From contig JAADJZ010000024.1 in NCBI GenBank assembly GCA_011032825.1, forward strand, positions 310,001 to 374,000: 64,000 bases of DNA, read 5' to 3'. Origin of the DNA: Massariosphaeria phaeospora (lineage: Eukaryota; Ascomycota; Dothideomycetes; Pleosporales). The translations under genes and the position numbers were made by a program. The notes under the pieces were generated by a model. It searched no databases. It saw nothing but the letters and a program-made list of their open reading frames with translations, and was not told the origin of the DNA. Shown piece after piece: positions 35,750 to 47,962 of this stretch (position 1 is the first letter of the stretch; every line of letters begins with the position of its first letter).

Positions 35750-38700
35750 TCACACCCTCCGCGCCCCAAACAAACTCAAACTAATCGCCGTTTCATTCCC
35801 CGCCGGATTCCCACTACTCTCCGGCAACACCTCCCACCTGGGCATAGCGAACGGGTACATCCGCATGTCAGCAGAGGAGGAGGGGGTGGTGTCCATCTGC
35901 TTCGCAACGCCAGGTTTCCCCGCCGCAGCACCGGGCGGCTGCGACGAATACGAAGCCTGGCGCTGTGGAGGAGGAGCCGGCGAGGTCTGGGACGAGCGTT
36001 GCTGCGCGAGATTCTGCTGCATCTGCTGCAGCTGGGAGAATTGCGCGTGCGGGTCGGTGGTGTTCGACGACAGGCGCTGAAGGCGCGAAACGGGGCGGAC
36101 GGGTTGTTGCGCGTGGTGGGGGTAGGGGGAGTGCGGAGGTGCCGGCTGCTGCTGCTGGGCGTGTATTTGCGGTGGTGGGTATTGCTGGCTCGGGGCGCGT
36201 TGGAGAGATGCGTATCCAGCGCCCTGAGGTTGCTGACTTGGTCTCCGGTTCATGGCGGCGGGGTTCTGGGTGGCGTGTTGTGGTTGGGTTTGGGACGCGA
36301 CGACAGGTTGTGCGGTCGTGGAGGGCACGGCTGGTTTGGTGAGGATGAGCCAGCCATCGGGAGAAGGCGTGGTTCCGAAGATGAAGGCGCACCGAGCATC
36401 GTCGTTGGACTTGACCGCATCAGCCCTTGCAAGGTGAAAGCGAGCTTCGTCCGACAAAGAGTCGGAGATGAGGGTGGCTATGTCGAACAGACGTTGCGTG
36501 ATGAGGGGGTAAAAGTGGAGGATGGGGTGAATGAGAATAGACCTGAGTGTCCATAACAGCGCTGCTTGATGCTGACTGCCAACTTTTTGATACACGACTG
36601 TACCATGGACTAGAGCTAGGTGAAGAAGCACGTTGAGCCTACTCATTGTTAGCGACGGTGAATGTTTGTCAAAGTCTACCGGACTGACCATGTACAGAAC
36701 AGCGACTCAGGATGAAGGCTCGCTGTTTGACCAACGTCTTTCGACGCATCATCGAGCAGTATTAATACATCTAAGACGCCTTTGAGTCGTTCGACAAGTG
36801 CTGGAAGTATGCCGGGTTGGCCTTCTTTCTCTGGGGAAGGTGTGCATTTGACTATCGCAAAATACTTTTGTGCGGAGGCACTGTCTTCCTTATTCGGCAA
36901 AGCAAGTTCCTCGGCTGGCTTGTTATTGACGGACGCCGAGGCATCAAGTGTTTCGCGTTCTGCGTGTGCTCGGAGCTGGTAGACTTAATATGTGCATTTT
37001 GGTGGCAGAGGAACAACTCTTACCTTGCTTGTCAGATCGGCACTCAGACCAGCGACAATATCAGGCCATGACGACTGGTCTTTCTCAACAGCTATTCTGA
37101 CGGCTTCAAGAAGAGCAGCAGAAACAGTGTCTTTCGTAGTCTCCGCAGAACCATTACCCGACGAGAACAGCTGCTGAACGTGAAGCTGACAGAAAGGTAG
37201 GGATAGGTCATCGGCGCAGTTGACAATTACAGAGATTTGCTGCTCCGGGCTCTTTTTGTTCAGACCTAACAAACATCAGTATCATCTCCAAGAAGTAGGC
37301 CAAAGCGACTTACCAAGTTGATTCAGTGGATCAATGAGGCCCACAAGCAGTGTCTTAACGAGTGAAGCTGTCTCTTCGGAGGAAGACGACTGAGCCATGT
37401 CTAGCGACCTAGAAAGGAACTTTGTGTCGTGGATCGCAAAATACCTGACTACTGTGACAAGTGGATGAGTCGACAAGAAGCGATTGAATCGACTTTGCCC
37501 CTGTGGGGAAAGCTGCCCTGACCCGAGCACAAGCATTTCTTGCAGAGCAGTAATGACTCGTCCGGCAGGGTCCTGGCAAAGCTTTTGCTGCTCGAGGCGA
37601 TAACGGTATGCGTCTTGTGGTTGGCAAAGGGTACTGAGCTGTTCAGAAGGGAGCACAGCTGCCAAACTAGTCATGTAGATCCCAAGAGCTTCCTCTGGGT
37701 GACTAGACTGGTGCTTGTTGGTGCAGAATTTGGTGACTTCGAGAAACCGACTTAGAGTCAAGCAACCAGATGTCACAAGAGGAGGAAGCGCAGCTGATAA
37801 CAGTTGTGTGTAGTGATTGTCCAAAAGCGAGGCTACCCATTCCGAAAGGATCCCCTCAAATGTGCTCTCATTAAACATTCGTAGGCGGTGAAACCAAACC
37901 GATTGGTTTTCGAAGTAGGGGTGGCTTTTGCCAATCAACTCTTCCAGATTGTGGACTATCTTGTTGAAAACTCGAGTCATGATCTGTTGGTCCATCGTCG
38001 TGCCACTGGAGAGAATGCGATCGATCTCGTGCTCCGCATCCGAGACTGTCGCCGGAACAGCGTCGGCCATGTTGTCGGAGGCAGGTGAGCAAGCAGCAGC
38101 AGAGTTCTTCTGCTCGTAGCGAGATAAGTCAAACGCTAGCAATTGCATCAATTGATCATCTGCTCGGGCTGTATGGGCAAGATCCTTAAGACTGACAAGG
38201 AGGTCTTTATCAGGAAAGCGGACTGTTCTGATCGCAGCATACCTCATCGCGACTTTGTCAAATAGCGGTTCAAAAGCACCTACTGTTCGGAAAGCCCTGT
38301 GGTTGTAGTGAAGCGTGTCCGCAGCGGATGCAAGAACTTGGCAATCGAGGCTCGTAGCGACAATGCCGATTACGTCTGCAAGAATAGAGAAGTCGCCAAA
38401 ACTTTCTAGGTAAGATCTGACGACATGGAAAGATCGCGGAGAGATCCTACAAACTATGCCAGACCCCTCAACAGAAGGGTCTTTGGTAGGTACTCTGGAA
38501 ATGTTAGTATCATATCGAGGAAACAAAAAGGAAAACTTGCCGTTCAACCATCTCCACTTGAGCGGCGACCTGCTGACGTAGCCACGCTCCAAGTTCAAGT
38601 CGAATAGTAGCACTGGGAGTCTGGATAGTGGGCGCGGAGGCGAAATCCACCATGGTATCTGTTTCAAATACATCAGGCATCTGTTGTCGTATCGTTTCCT

Positions 38701-40999
38701 CAGAATCATCAAGTGCCAGTCGTTCTGTTTCCGCTGTATACGCCGTTCCACGGAGCAGGGTGTACCTTAGATTGCGAATCTGTTCTGGCAATCCGCTGAG
38801 AGGTATCTCTGTGATGAGGCGTAGCGCCCAAGAAGAAGGCTAGACGAGAGGATTAGTAGGAACCTCATTATAAGTGAACATGACTTACAGATTTCACCTC
38901 CTGATCTCTGGTAAGTGCGCCAGAAGCAATCAACCACTGAAGATATTTGCCGATGGAGAATGTCTTGGAACGAACCAACTCTGCAACAACGCGGAAGACT
39001 ACACTATGTTCAATACTTCTATCCTCGCTGGACGAGTGAAGATAGGAAAGTATGCAGCCATCAACATCTGCGCCCTCATGGCCCCATCTTCGGATCAATC
39101 GGGTGACAAGATACACTCTGTGTGAACCCTCTCGATACAACGAAGAAGCCCAGCGAAGGACTGTTCCGATGAGGCTGCAAGCGTTGGCATTGAATTCCAT
39201 GCAATCGAATGCAAGTTTTTCTATGCGAATGCGAGCCGTGTAGTCTATAGCGTCCAGTAAGTTGTAAATGCACCGAGGAGGCTTCCGGGCGTCAGGAAGG
39301 ACATCGTTCATGGGCGACGACAACCACCTATTCCTTTGATCGAGGCTAGCAATAATCTGGGCTAGCTGCGGATGCGGTTTTCTCCTAGACAACTGGTCTA
39401 GTATGCTCCGATGTTTCCCCCAGGTCTGGGGTTTCAATAAGCATGATGGTTGAGTAACGAGGACTCTTGATATGGTATTCTCGAGGAATCCCAGAAGTGG
39501 AGATGTGGGACACTCTTCTTCAACCTGATAGAGCTACATAAAACACATTAGCAACAGCCTCCTCAGACAAGTATACATACGCATACCTTTTCAGCATGGC
39601 ATAGCAGATACTCAGCTAGGCGTTTACCTCGACGCCGAGAGATAGTGAGATCCGTCCAGTTAATAGATATGAGAAGGAGCCAAATGAACAAGCGTTCCGG
39701 CAAACACGTTTCGAGGTTGCTGAGGATCCATTCCAAAAAATGGTCTGCCTCAAGAAGATGTTCTTTATATAGATGTGTCACCAATTGGAGTCTGTAGGTG
39801 GTTAGCAAAGAAGATATTCTAGGCTGAAGGGTTCCTGACGCATAGGTTATACGGGGCTTCCACTCCATTTGGCCAATACTCGCAATAGTAACATCGAGAA
39901 ACTGCTCCACGGCAATTGTCCAGCCCCTGACCCATGAATTAGTACCGGGTTGTCCTTTGCGCTTGTGGGCTCGCATTTCATTGATCCCTACACATTTGGC
40001 CAGCCACAAAGCTCTGGGAATGGGTATGTTCTTGTTCAGGCACTGCTCCAGCAGCACCTTGCCGGTGATTCCATGGGGAATAGTACGACTCAGCCGACGC
40101 AGGCCAATTGTTGGATTTGCCAGATCATGGAGCCACGTCTCTCGAGTCGAGTCCCGCAGTGTTAGGCGTGGCGGAGGTTTGAAAGTATTTGTCGATGTGA
40201 CACGACCACAAGATTGCCGTTTGTCCAGCACAGCAACGAACAGCGTCGACAGCGTCGACAATCCAGATTTGCTCTTCAAAGTGGGCCACAGCCCAGGCCG
40301 AGCGGTGTTGGTTTCGTTCATGATCTGCACTTTGTTGCTGAAGCCGTTCTTCACAACCCCTTCAGACAGCGTGTCCTCCGGATGATTACCTATCCATGGA
40401 AAGAGATCGGCAGTTTCTGAGGAGCAGCAGTTAGCCGCATCCCACTTCCTTGATACTTCACACTTACTTCCTCCCGAAAACACCATGGCAACTGCCGGTG
40501 CCTCCAGACTTGGCAATTTCATGACATGCTCATGCTTTACTCCTGTTCCACCAGGGACAATACGCCGTGTCTGAGAACCACCGCCTGGAAGAGAAGAACC
40601 AGGCCGCGGTGGCACGGGCAAATTCACTGTTGTAGCGGCAGTCTGGCCTTGCGGAGACTGGAGGGGCACATCGGCGACGTCGCTCGGGAGCATACTGAAG
40701 AACAGCGGCGGTTTCCCTCGAGGAGCTGGCCGAACGCCATCGTAAGAGCTCGTGTGTAGGCCATCGAGCGGAGCCGGCTTGCTCTTGGTGGAGCCCGGTC
40801 CGCGGCCTTTGGCTACGACCTTAGCGGCGGGCCGGCGGTCGCTATCGAGGGCGGGATCGATGCAGTCGAGCTGCGGGACATGTTGGGCAGTGTTGTTCGC
40901 CTGCTTCGAGGACCGCCGCCGCACGTTGCTCCGTGGCGGCCCGCCACTCCCGCGGTGCTGTAGAGATTCGTGAATCCCCAAGCCAGGACGAGAAGTCAT
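35750..40999 (-). CDS. MED12: Mediator of RNA polymerase II subunit 12 (kinase module)
   Basis: Encodes 1618 residues in nine exons: 40999-40468, 40416-39840, 39791-39587, 39533-38889, 38839-38541, 38494-37314, 37265-37024, 36975-36689, 36638-35750. The Med12 N-terminal signature is clear: KNGFSNKVQIMNETNTARPG, FKPPPRLTLRDSTRETWLHDL, RRLSRTIPHGITGKVLLEQCL and IPRALWLAKCVGINEMR, then the EHLLEADHFLEWI helix block. The C-terminal 150 residues are Gln/Pro-rich and end in FGARRV. It activates the CDK8-cyclin C kinase module in the nucleus. The fifth intron (38495-38540) has a GC donor (GCAAGT); frame and phase exclude the nearby GT. Two introns (51 and 48 nt) are multiples of three without stops, so they look open. 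Confidence 0.93.
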
Positions 41000-41985
41000 C
41001 GCACGGAGCGCGGAACCATGGTCGGAAGGAGGGCTGGCAGACTGGACGGAAGCAGGTCGACGAGGAGCTGGGAGCTGGACGCAGCGGAGGGAGCGCAGGA
41101 CGTGGCGAAGGCGGACGCGAGAGACAGGACGGTAGACTCTAGAGAGCGTGGCGGGCGCGGTAGACGGAGTGGTGGAGGCCGGGCGAGGGTCAGGGTATGT
41201 CGACTAAGGACTTGCGACTGATCGGGACGACAGGGAGTCGATCAGCCGTCGAAGCCGGCGGCGGGTGGAGCTTGCCTTGTCCTTGCGGCGGCGTGCGCGC
41301 CTGGCCTGCCAAAGGGCCTCCGTGCACCAATATATTGCCGCTGCTAACATCAACACCGCATGCTTCGTCACCAGGGTGTCCGCCGGTCCAGCAGCACGTC
41401 TAGCGGCTCACGTTACGCATCTGTTGTCTCTGCCAGACTGGCCGCTGTGAGCTACCTGGCTAGCCGTCTCCACCCAAGTGCACGCAGGAGCCGTCTGCTT
41501 GGAGCACAACAGCCGCGCCCTCAGGACGAGCAGCAGGACCTCCACACCACCAGCGGTGGCACGAGCGGCTCCCAGATGGCACACTGGCTGCCCCATTCCA
41601 GGGCTCGTTGGGTACTTCCACACTGCCTTGTCCCCCAGTGCGACCTCATCCCCTCCTTTTCGCCAGACTCCAACCGTCGCCTTGCTCGTGTCCGGGAAGC
41701 AACAATAGCACCGGATCTGCCTCTGACGCTCTCGCCGCTGATTGGCGGCCGGCCGTCACGGCTCGATGCCGGCGGCGCTCTCGCTTCGGTGTGACATTCG
41801 TGCTCAGAGGCGGCCGTGCGCCAGCAACCGCGTCCTCGGCATCGACGACACCTCCGTCAAACGTCGCTGTCCCACACCTCCACCGGCATTTCACGGCTGC
41901 CGCCATCCATCTTCACGCGCTCATCAACGACCCGACTGCCCCGAAGTGCTCCGTCAGCAACGACCTCCTGTCCAGCAGCCCCGCA
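41000..41985. promoter_or_regulatory. Divergent promoter region MED12 / Asterix
   Basis: 986 GC-rich bases between divergent start codons. Open frames occur in several phases, as expected of GC-rich DNA without stops, but none has a motif. No TATA box. An ATTGG box (reverse CCAAT) occurs at about 41740-41744. Confidence 0.4.
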
Positions 41986-42700
41986 ATGGCGTCAAAGAAG
42001 GATATGCGGCGCGCCGACCTCAGTGCGTTGCCCTCAACCCGCGAGATCCAACCAAACACACCACAGTCACGTGTCCCCTAACAGCATGCCAGTCGTCCCA
42101 TTCTCGGAGCCGGCCAAGGCGACCTCAGAGAACGCCGTCGGAGACATGTCCAGTATGCACCCGCCTCGGCCCCAGTCAGTCAAGACGCCCTTCTAATTGC
42201 TTGCGCGTCCAGGTACGATGGCCAGCACGCTCCCCATGGCTGCAGTAAGTCGTCGGCCCCCATCCCCCCTCCCTGAGTCACACAGCTGATATCGTGTCTC
42301 AGATCTTCACCCGGAACAAGTAAGAGACCCAAGCAGGATTCGATGGAGTGGTCTGGTTCTAACGTGCTCAGAATGATCGGCTGGGTCTCCGTCGTCTTCT
42401 CGCTGCAGTCGTGGCTCGCTGAGACTCCCGAGCAGAAGAAGACGTCTACTACGCCCGCCTACTTCTCCGTCGGCATGGCATGTAAGTACTCCTACACTTG
42501 AGTCTAAGCTATCACACTGACCGCGTCCAGTCATGTCGCTCATCGTTGTAAGTCATTCCCCTGGGCTCCACTCACTACGAGGTCTCCAGGACTGACGTCT
42601 GTCTGCACAGGGGTACATGCCATTGTTCCTTCCCCCGCCGAACATGCGTGCTGGCACTGGCTCTTCGACCGAAGCGCCGCCCGCCATGCCCCCCTCATAG
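41986..42700 (+). CDS. Asterix/PAT10-type ER membrane chaperone subunit
   Basis: Encodes 120 residues from seven small exons: 41986-42022, 42093-42152, 42213-42244, 42303-42319, 42372-42481, 42531-42547, 42611-42700. The joined protein reads MASKKDMRRADLIVPF..., then STLPMAAIFTRNKMIGWVSVV, and ends with FMSLIVGYMPLFLPPPN and a Pro-rich tail. This is the conserved layout of Asterix (WDR83OS): a conserved N-terminal amphipathic part and three hydrophobic helices. The human protein pairs with CCDC47 in the ER to help insert multi-pass proteins. The first intron must use the acceptor at 42091-42092, not the earlier AG at 42083-42084, to keep frame. Two 17-nt exons make automatic prediction unlikely to succeed. 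Confidence 0.9.
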
Positions 42701-43189
42701 ATCCATACTACAGTAAGCCTGCAGAGGAAGTTTGCGCGAGCAGCTTATGGTGGAGCTTCATTTGATTGTAAGCCTGTAGTCACGTGTAAGATTAGAGAGC
42801 GTCGGCAGTTAGAGTATGTACTTGTAATACGTCCAAGAATTGGAGCCCCTATCATTCCCATTGTGACCTGTGTGTGTTTCCTTGCAAAACCCATGTGAGA
42901 CTGCGAGATATGCCATATGCAACCGTTCACGTCAAAGACGAATAGCATTGGCTTGATTGAACAGCAAGAAAGGCGGCATACGTCTATTGAAGAAACGCCG
43001 CGGTAGCCAGCAGACAACTAGTATCTCTTTCATAGCCCACGTTCACAGTATGGACAGGGAGTGCAAGAGACGTATCAAGGAAGCACACAAGCAATACTAC
43101 AGCAGCCTCAACCAAGCTTGAACATCCTAATCATACAGCGATTTTAGTCCCCCACGAGACCATGCAGCCCTTTCCCATGCACCCACCCC
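42701..43189. other. Convergent intergenic region
   Basis: 489 bases between converging genes. A 90-codon minus frame (42745-43017) has no motif and no splice partner and is not accepted. It should hold 3' untranslated regions. Confidence 0.4.
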
Positions 43190-44424
43190 TCAAGCCGTCG
43201 GCTTAAACTGCTGATCCAACAACCTCTTCTCATGCTCCTCATCAGCCGCAATACTCTCCGGCGTCGTCTCCTCCGCAAACCCCAGCACCTTCCAATCCTT
43301 ATCCTCGACCCCGCGCATCATGCGCTTCTGCAGCACAATATACTCTCTAACCCTCTTCGTCGTCACCGAGTCGATGGGCTGGTACAGCGCGTCGTCCTCG
43401 TCCTTGGGCGCCTCGGGCGCAAACCCCGCGGGCGTCCACATCCACGACGGCGCGGGCCCGGCGACGCGCTTCTTCGCCTTGAGCGTCGTGGTGCCGCGCA
43501 CCGTGAGCGTCTGCTCCGTGTCGAGCAGCACGGTGACTTGCCGCACGCCTGTCTCGTCCCAGCCTGGAAACGGCATTTCCGCGCAGCGGTTGTCGATGGT
43601 GCGGCTGTGTTTGAAGCGGACGGTCCAGTCCATGGTGGAGCCGTTGGGGCGCTGCGCGATGCGCTGCTTGAACTGCTTGGCTAGGCCGCCGTTGCACAGT
43701 TTTTGCAGTTTGGCTTCGTCGCCGCTGCAAGGGACGGTCAGTCGCATGGTCAAAACGCGAATGGGGATGTGGTAGAGGGAGGGACAACGTACTTCGCAAA
43801 GGCCTTGTATACGTGCTCGTACTTCGTCCTGGCTGAGTTTTTGAGGTGCCCGTAACTCCAAGGGTAGTAGTCGACGATGGGCCTCGGCCGGCTGTCCCTC
43901 AGTTTTCGGTATCGAAAGAGTCTGAGTTGGCTTGATGAGCAATGCTCCCGTGTACCGAGTGGGGAGTGCTACTCACGATAGGTACATTGTGAAATACGAC
44001 TTGAGGTATTTCCACTCGTACTGCCACCTGGCGCGCGAGAACACACTCGGTAGCTTTCGCCACGACGCACGTATAAAGGACCCTGCACCCAAGTCAGAGC
44101 CAGACACAGAACGTGGGCGCTCGACGCAGTACATGCGACCGCCCGCCCGAGCGCCCTTCAAAGACCTTGCGTACCCTGTAGGATCCCCAGGTCGTCCGGG
44201 ATGAACCGTTCATTGGCACCATTCTCTGCAATAGATACACTGGGAGCCTGCTCTTTCAAGTTGTCCGCAATGCCCTCAGCACCCGCAGGATCTGTTTGCC
44301 GCTTTCTTGCTTGCATTCTTGCTTGCGCCGGAACCGTGGAGGAAAATGGCTGGGCGGCCGGGCGGTGGAGCACATATTGGCGGTACAATGGCCGCAGCGT
44401 TCGAATGGGCATGTGTATCGACAT
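43190..44424 (-). CDS. Mitochondrial ribosome receptor/mL45-like protein (Mba1, Tim44-like domain)
   Basis: Encodes 339 residues in exons 44424-44175, 44082-43977, 43921-43793 and 43724-43190. The start is followed by an Arg-rich, acid-poor presequence (HMPIRTLRPLYRQYVLHRP). The core from about residue 120 has the Tim44/Mba1-like pattern YEHVYKAFANGDEAKLQKLCNGGLAKQFKQRI, then MDWTVRFKHSRTIDNRCAEMPF, VRQVTVLLDTEQTLTVRG and VREYIVLQKRMMRGVEDKDWKVLGFAEETTPE. Such proteins dock mitoribosomes to the inner membrane for insertion of mitochondrially made proteins. I preferred the ATG at 44424 over an in-frame ATG 141 bases upstream because it begins the presequence. Confidence 0.82.
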
Positions 44425-44947
44425 GGCGGGGCGCGGGCGCTGATGAGTTCGTGGTCGCGTCTTGCAGAGAGCAATAGTGCAGGTCCGGCTGAACTTCGGG
44501 AGACTCGACTCCCGCTCTCCGCCCGAGCGACATCGCGCAAGGCCAGTGAATTGCACGATCAGCACGAAATAAGTTGTAAAGCCGCGGACGAGCAGTTGGA
44601 GGTACCCTTAATGTATATCATTCTACTACTCCGATATATACATAGCCTATTGTACAGATTCGATAAAGTCGAACCGCGGAGGGGATTATCCCAAGCTCTA
44701 TTTAGTAACGATTCAGCGCTCATTCCCTTTTTGCTCTACCCTGCCAGATAGATCAGATATGTCTGACTAACGCAACGAATTTGCAGAACAGATCCGACCT
44801 CCCATACACGCCCTACATTTGATATACACAGCCAGGGAATAATGTACATTGGGTATTGAAGGGAGAAGCGGCCAGTGTCTAAGTCAACGCCGCCCAAATG
44901 CAATTGGAACATACAAGTACAGCCGAGATCCGCGGATCGAAGGCAGG
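44425..44947. other. Intergenic between two minus-strand genes
   Basis: 523 bases. They should include the promoter of the Mba1-like gene and the 3' untranslated region of RIM2. The plus-strand frame 44296-44751 is antisense to the Mba1 leader and has no motif. Confidence 0.4.
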
Positions 44948-46191
44948 TCAGGTATTACTGCTGGTCCCAAGCAGCTTTAGCACACCCTCATACGTCCCGA
45001 ACATGATGGCAGCGCTAGGAACCACCCGAAGCATATGGGGAACCAGGCCGCCGTATAACGCTGCCATGCCTTCTTCTTTCCAGATCAGACGAAAACATTG
45101 GGTTAGTCCCGTATACTTCAGGTGGCCATTTTCATGCGGGGCTTGTCGAAGTCGAGTGCGGATAACCTAGCGGCGTATGTCAGTAAGTAGACAATGAAGC
45201 TACTCCATTCAGAGACGATGGACGGCCCGGAGAACTCATACCTCGTGTGGATAGGTGATCAAGGCAGCCACAAATTTGGCGCATCCCGCTGCAGAGATTT
45301 TGCCAGTCCAAGAGACAGTCTGGTCCCAGAATGTGAGCGGACGCCCGCTGTTAGCCACCCTTTCCTCTCGCTTGGCCAGGGAGAGTTTCATTTGTTCGTA
45401 CAGCGTCCACTGCAGCGTGCTCTCGGTTACGCCCAAGTAACTTGCGCTCAATCCACGGTAAAGGCCCGAAACTCCCTCCTTGCGCAACGTCTGCATGGTA
45501 CAGTCATAAGCGTTCTTATATTGGCGCCCTCGCCCATCCGCATGCGTGTTCTTGTCCAGTTGCAACCGAGTCTTTACAAGCCATATTGGGTTCGTTGCTG
45601 TTCCCGTAAGGATACCGGCGAAAGCTGCGGCGCAAAGATGTACCCAAGCAGCTTCTTGCCCATTGTTGAAGTTGTTGCTGATGATCTTCTTTCCATTGCC
45701 ATACGTGTAGAAATTGATTGCGCGTGCGGGAACGACTCCAACGAGGTTCGGCCCAAGACCCTTAAACAACGCCCTCCAACCTTCAGCTTTTGGAACCTGC
45801 AGTAAGATATCTCCTGTTTCTCGAATATGTAGCAGAGAGCTTCGTGCGAGGGTCATGGTCTCGATCGGTGGCAGTCCCCGGGCGGTACGGGCGGTAGCGA
45901 GATGTTGCTGGTAGTACGTCGATTGGAGACGCGTCTTCAGTACGTCGAGTGGCGCCGTAAGTGTTGCTGAGGCCATCCCCCCAAGGCTACATCCGTTATC
46001 AGCCGTGTCGAGGACCTGGGCTTGGAATTGACTGCTCACCCGCCAGCGATGAAATGCGCCCATGACTTCGCAAAGGGCGCGCTCTTGACTGTTACCGGCG
46101 CGCCATCGGGACTCGGGAGCACTTCACCGGTCTCTCGAGACTGTGTAAGGAATCCTCGCGGTTGCGGTTGCGCCGCGTCTTCCAAGATCAT
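44948..46191 (-). CDS. RIM2: Mitochondrial pyrimidine nucleotide carrier RIM2
   Basis: Encodes 371 residues in exons 46191-46040, 45986-45242 and 45166-44948. The ATG at 46191 follows directly after an in-frame TAG. Three mitochondrial-carrier repeats are visible with their signature motifs PLDVLKTRLQ, NPIWLVKTRLQ and YPHEVIRTRLR. Rim2-type features are the stretch FKGLGPNLVGVVPARAINFY and the long insert after the first helix. It exchanges pyrimidine nucleoside triphosphates across the inner mitochondrial membrane and supports mtDNA maintenance. Introns are 53 and 75 nt. It lies at the outer edge of the MAT-flank block and diverges from CIA30. Confidence 0.95.
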
Positions 46192-46661
46192 CTATGGAAG
46201 CGCAATGGCGAGCTCGTAGGTATGAAATAGAAACGTGTATGCTAAGGATTGATGTGATGGATGATGGAGGAAGGAGGTGACGCTGTCGTCGAACAGAGTG
46301 TCAAGCCATCATCCAGAAATTTTACCAAAGCAGCCTAGCCCACATTTCGACCGCCGCACACTCCCGCTCACTGCCCTGGCAGAATCCATGCCGATGAAGA
46401 CGCACTTCAGGCAATCCTCTTACATATAACAGTGTAGGAGCTTTTAGCAATAATTTGTTCTTGTCTTTACAACGTCCTACGTAGCTAACCCATTTACTCA
46501 CTGCTAAAATGTTCTGTACTGTCGAGAGCCCACAATGAATTATGCCAAGGGAATGACGTGCATATCGACAGAACGATTTGGTGTAGATAGCTCCGCAACG
46601 GACCCGGCTCCTATGCTGCCATTGCTGCTGTCCAGCGCGCTGCCGACCACTACCCATCACG
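46192..46661. promoter_or_regulatory. Divergent promoter RIM2 / CIA30
   Basis: 470 bases between two divergent genes for mitochondrial proteins. No clear TATA box. Co-regulation is plausible but only inferred from position. Confidence 0.4.
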
Positions 46662-47593
46662 ATGCGTCCCTCTGCGCAATGTCTTGCCCCCGGTTTCCTC
46701 CGACGGAGCTTGGATGAGCTCAAGCGCCTGTCCAGCTATGGTGAGCAATGCTTGCCCGTCGAACTGTGTGCGCGCGCGTGAGCTCAGTGTTGACTTTTTG
46801 CCCGTTACCAGCCATCAAACTCGAAGGCTTGCACGCGCCGACCAAGCCCCTGCCTCTCATCCTATTCGACTCGCCCCACGATCTCTCCCGATGCAAGCGC
46901 ATGAGCGATAAAGACATCGGCGGCTTCTCCACCGCGAACCTCGACTTCCATCCCGCATCACCTCCGGCACCATCGAACGCCCGCTTTCACGGCACGATAT
47001 CTATTGAGCTACCGCGCGACCAGCCGCGTGTCCAGAGGACAGGTTACGCAGCGTGGAGGACGCTCGATCGAGGAGCCACCATTTTCGGGAAGCAGCTCTG
47101 GGATGTGAGCCTCTACACATACCTGGCGATCCAGTTCAAGTCAGATGGCCGTAAATACTTTGTAAACGTGCAGACCGAGTCAATTGTCCCGACAGACATT
47201 CACCAACACCGCCTGTATTCGAAAACACCGGGAGAATGGGAGACCATCTTGATCAAGTGGAACGAGTTCGTCCGCACAAATCACGGCCAGGTGGTGGAAC
47301 CCCAGCGGGAGATGTTGACACAGAAGGTGCGCACAGTGGGCATTGGTCTTATTGATAGGATACCTGGGCCGTATGATCTGAGCATCAGTCGCATATGGAC
47401 GACCAACGCGGGGCGTGACGATGACATTCTAAACACTGTTGAAGATCAGGGCACCATTGGAGGTCTTTCGGCTGCGGCGGCGAGCTATCGAGAGCTGAGC
47501 AGGCCGCGGCCTCCGAAGGATGTAGCTTCTGAGGTGGACTCAAATACGACGAGGGCATATTCTGGGAAGGACTCAAATAAAAAGGGCAGTTAG
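46662..47593 (+). CDS. CIA30: Complex I intermediate-associated protein 30
   Basis: Encodes 286 residues in exons 46662-46740 and 46812-47593. The first exon gives MRPSAQCLAPGFLRRSLDELKR, joined through a split Ala codon to LEGLHAPTKPLPLILFDSPHDLSRCK. The CIA30/NDUFAF1 domain follows (GYAAWRTLDRG, YLAIQFKSDGRKYFVNVQTES, DIHQHRLYSKTPGEWETILIKWNEFVRT, VGIGLIDRIPGPYDLSISRIW). It is an assembly factor for mitochondrial NADH:ubiquinone oxidoreductase. An ATG at 46748 lies inside the intron and is rejected. CIA30 next to APC5, COX13 and APN2 is a recognised arrangement beside the MAT locus in Pezizomycotina. Confidence 0.95.
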
Positions 47594-47962
47594 GGTGTTC
47601 ACGGCACTGCTGAATTGATGAATTGTATCAACTGAACTCTCCGTAGGATGCTGACATGCATTGATTAAGTAGGCATGTACTTGTTCTCGAATTTCAAGAG
47701 GGGTGAACATATCGGGAGGGTTGGACCTGGGCCCGCAGCTCCCCAGTCACACGTGACCACGCCTCGTTGCGCGTCGGAGCTGCCAATTCAGAGGTCGCGT
47801 TAGAGCTCCTGCCTCGCAATGAACTTCTAGTCTCGTCTCACTAAGTCGCCATCATGCTTGTAGCTCTGCCAACCTTGACTGCCTAGGTAGGCCTCATCTA
47901 AATACACCAAAACCGTGGGTGTTCCCGCCGTGCAAGCTCAGCTGTAGCGCCTCCATCCCGCC
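47594..47962. other. Intergenic, APC5 promoter side
   Basis: 369 bases between two plus-strand genes. A CACGTGAC element occurs around 47750-47757 (E-box-like CACGTG core). Otherwise nothing notable. Confidence 0.35.

Noticed and set aside
38440..38465. Peptide string reading 'CRISPR' in MED12 and search for CRISPR arrays
   Set aside because: A coincidence of amino-acid letters. No regularly spaced direct repeats exist; this is a eukaryotic genome.
42023..42084. Earlier acceptor (AACAG at 42080-42084) for the first Asterix intron
   Set aside because: It puts the next exon out of frame and loses the conserved DLIVPF stretch; the AG at 42091-42092 restores both.
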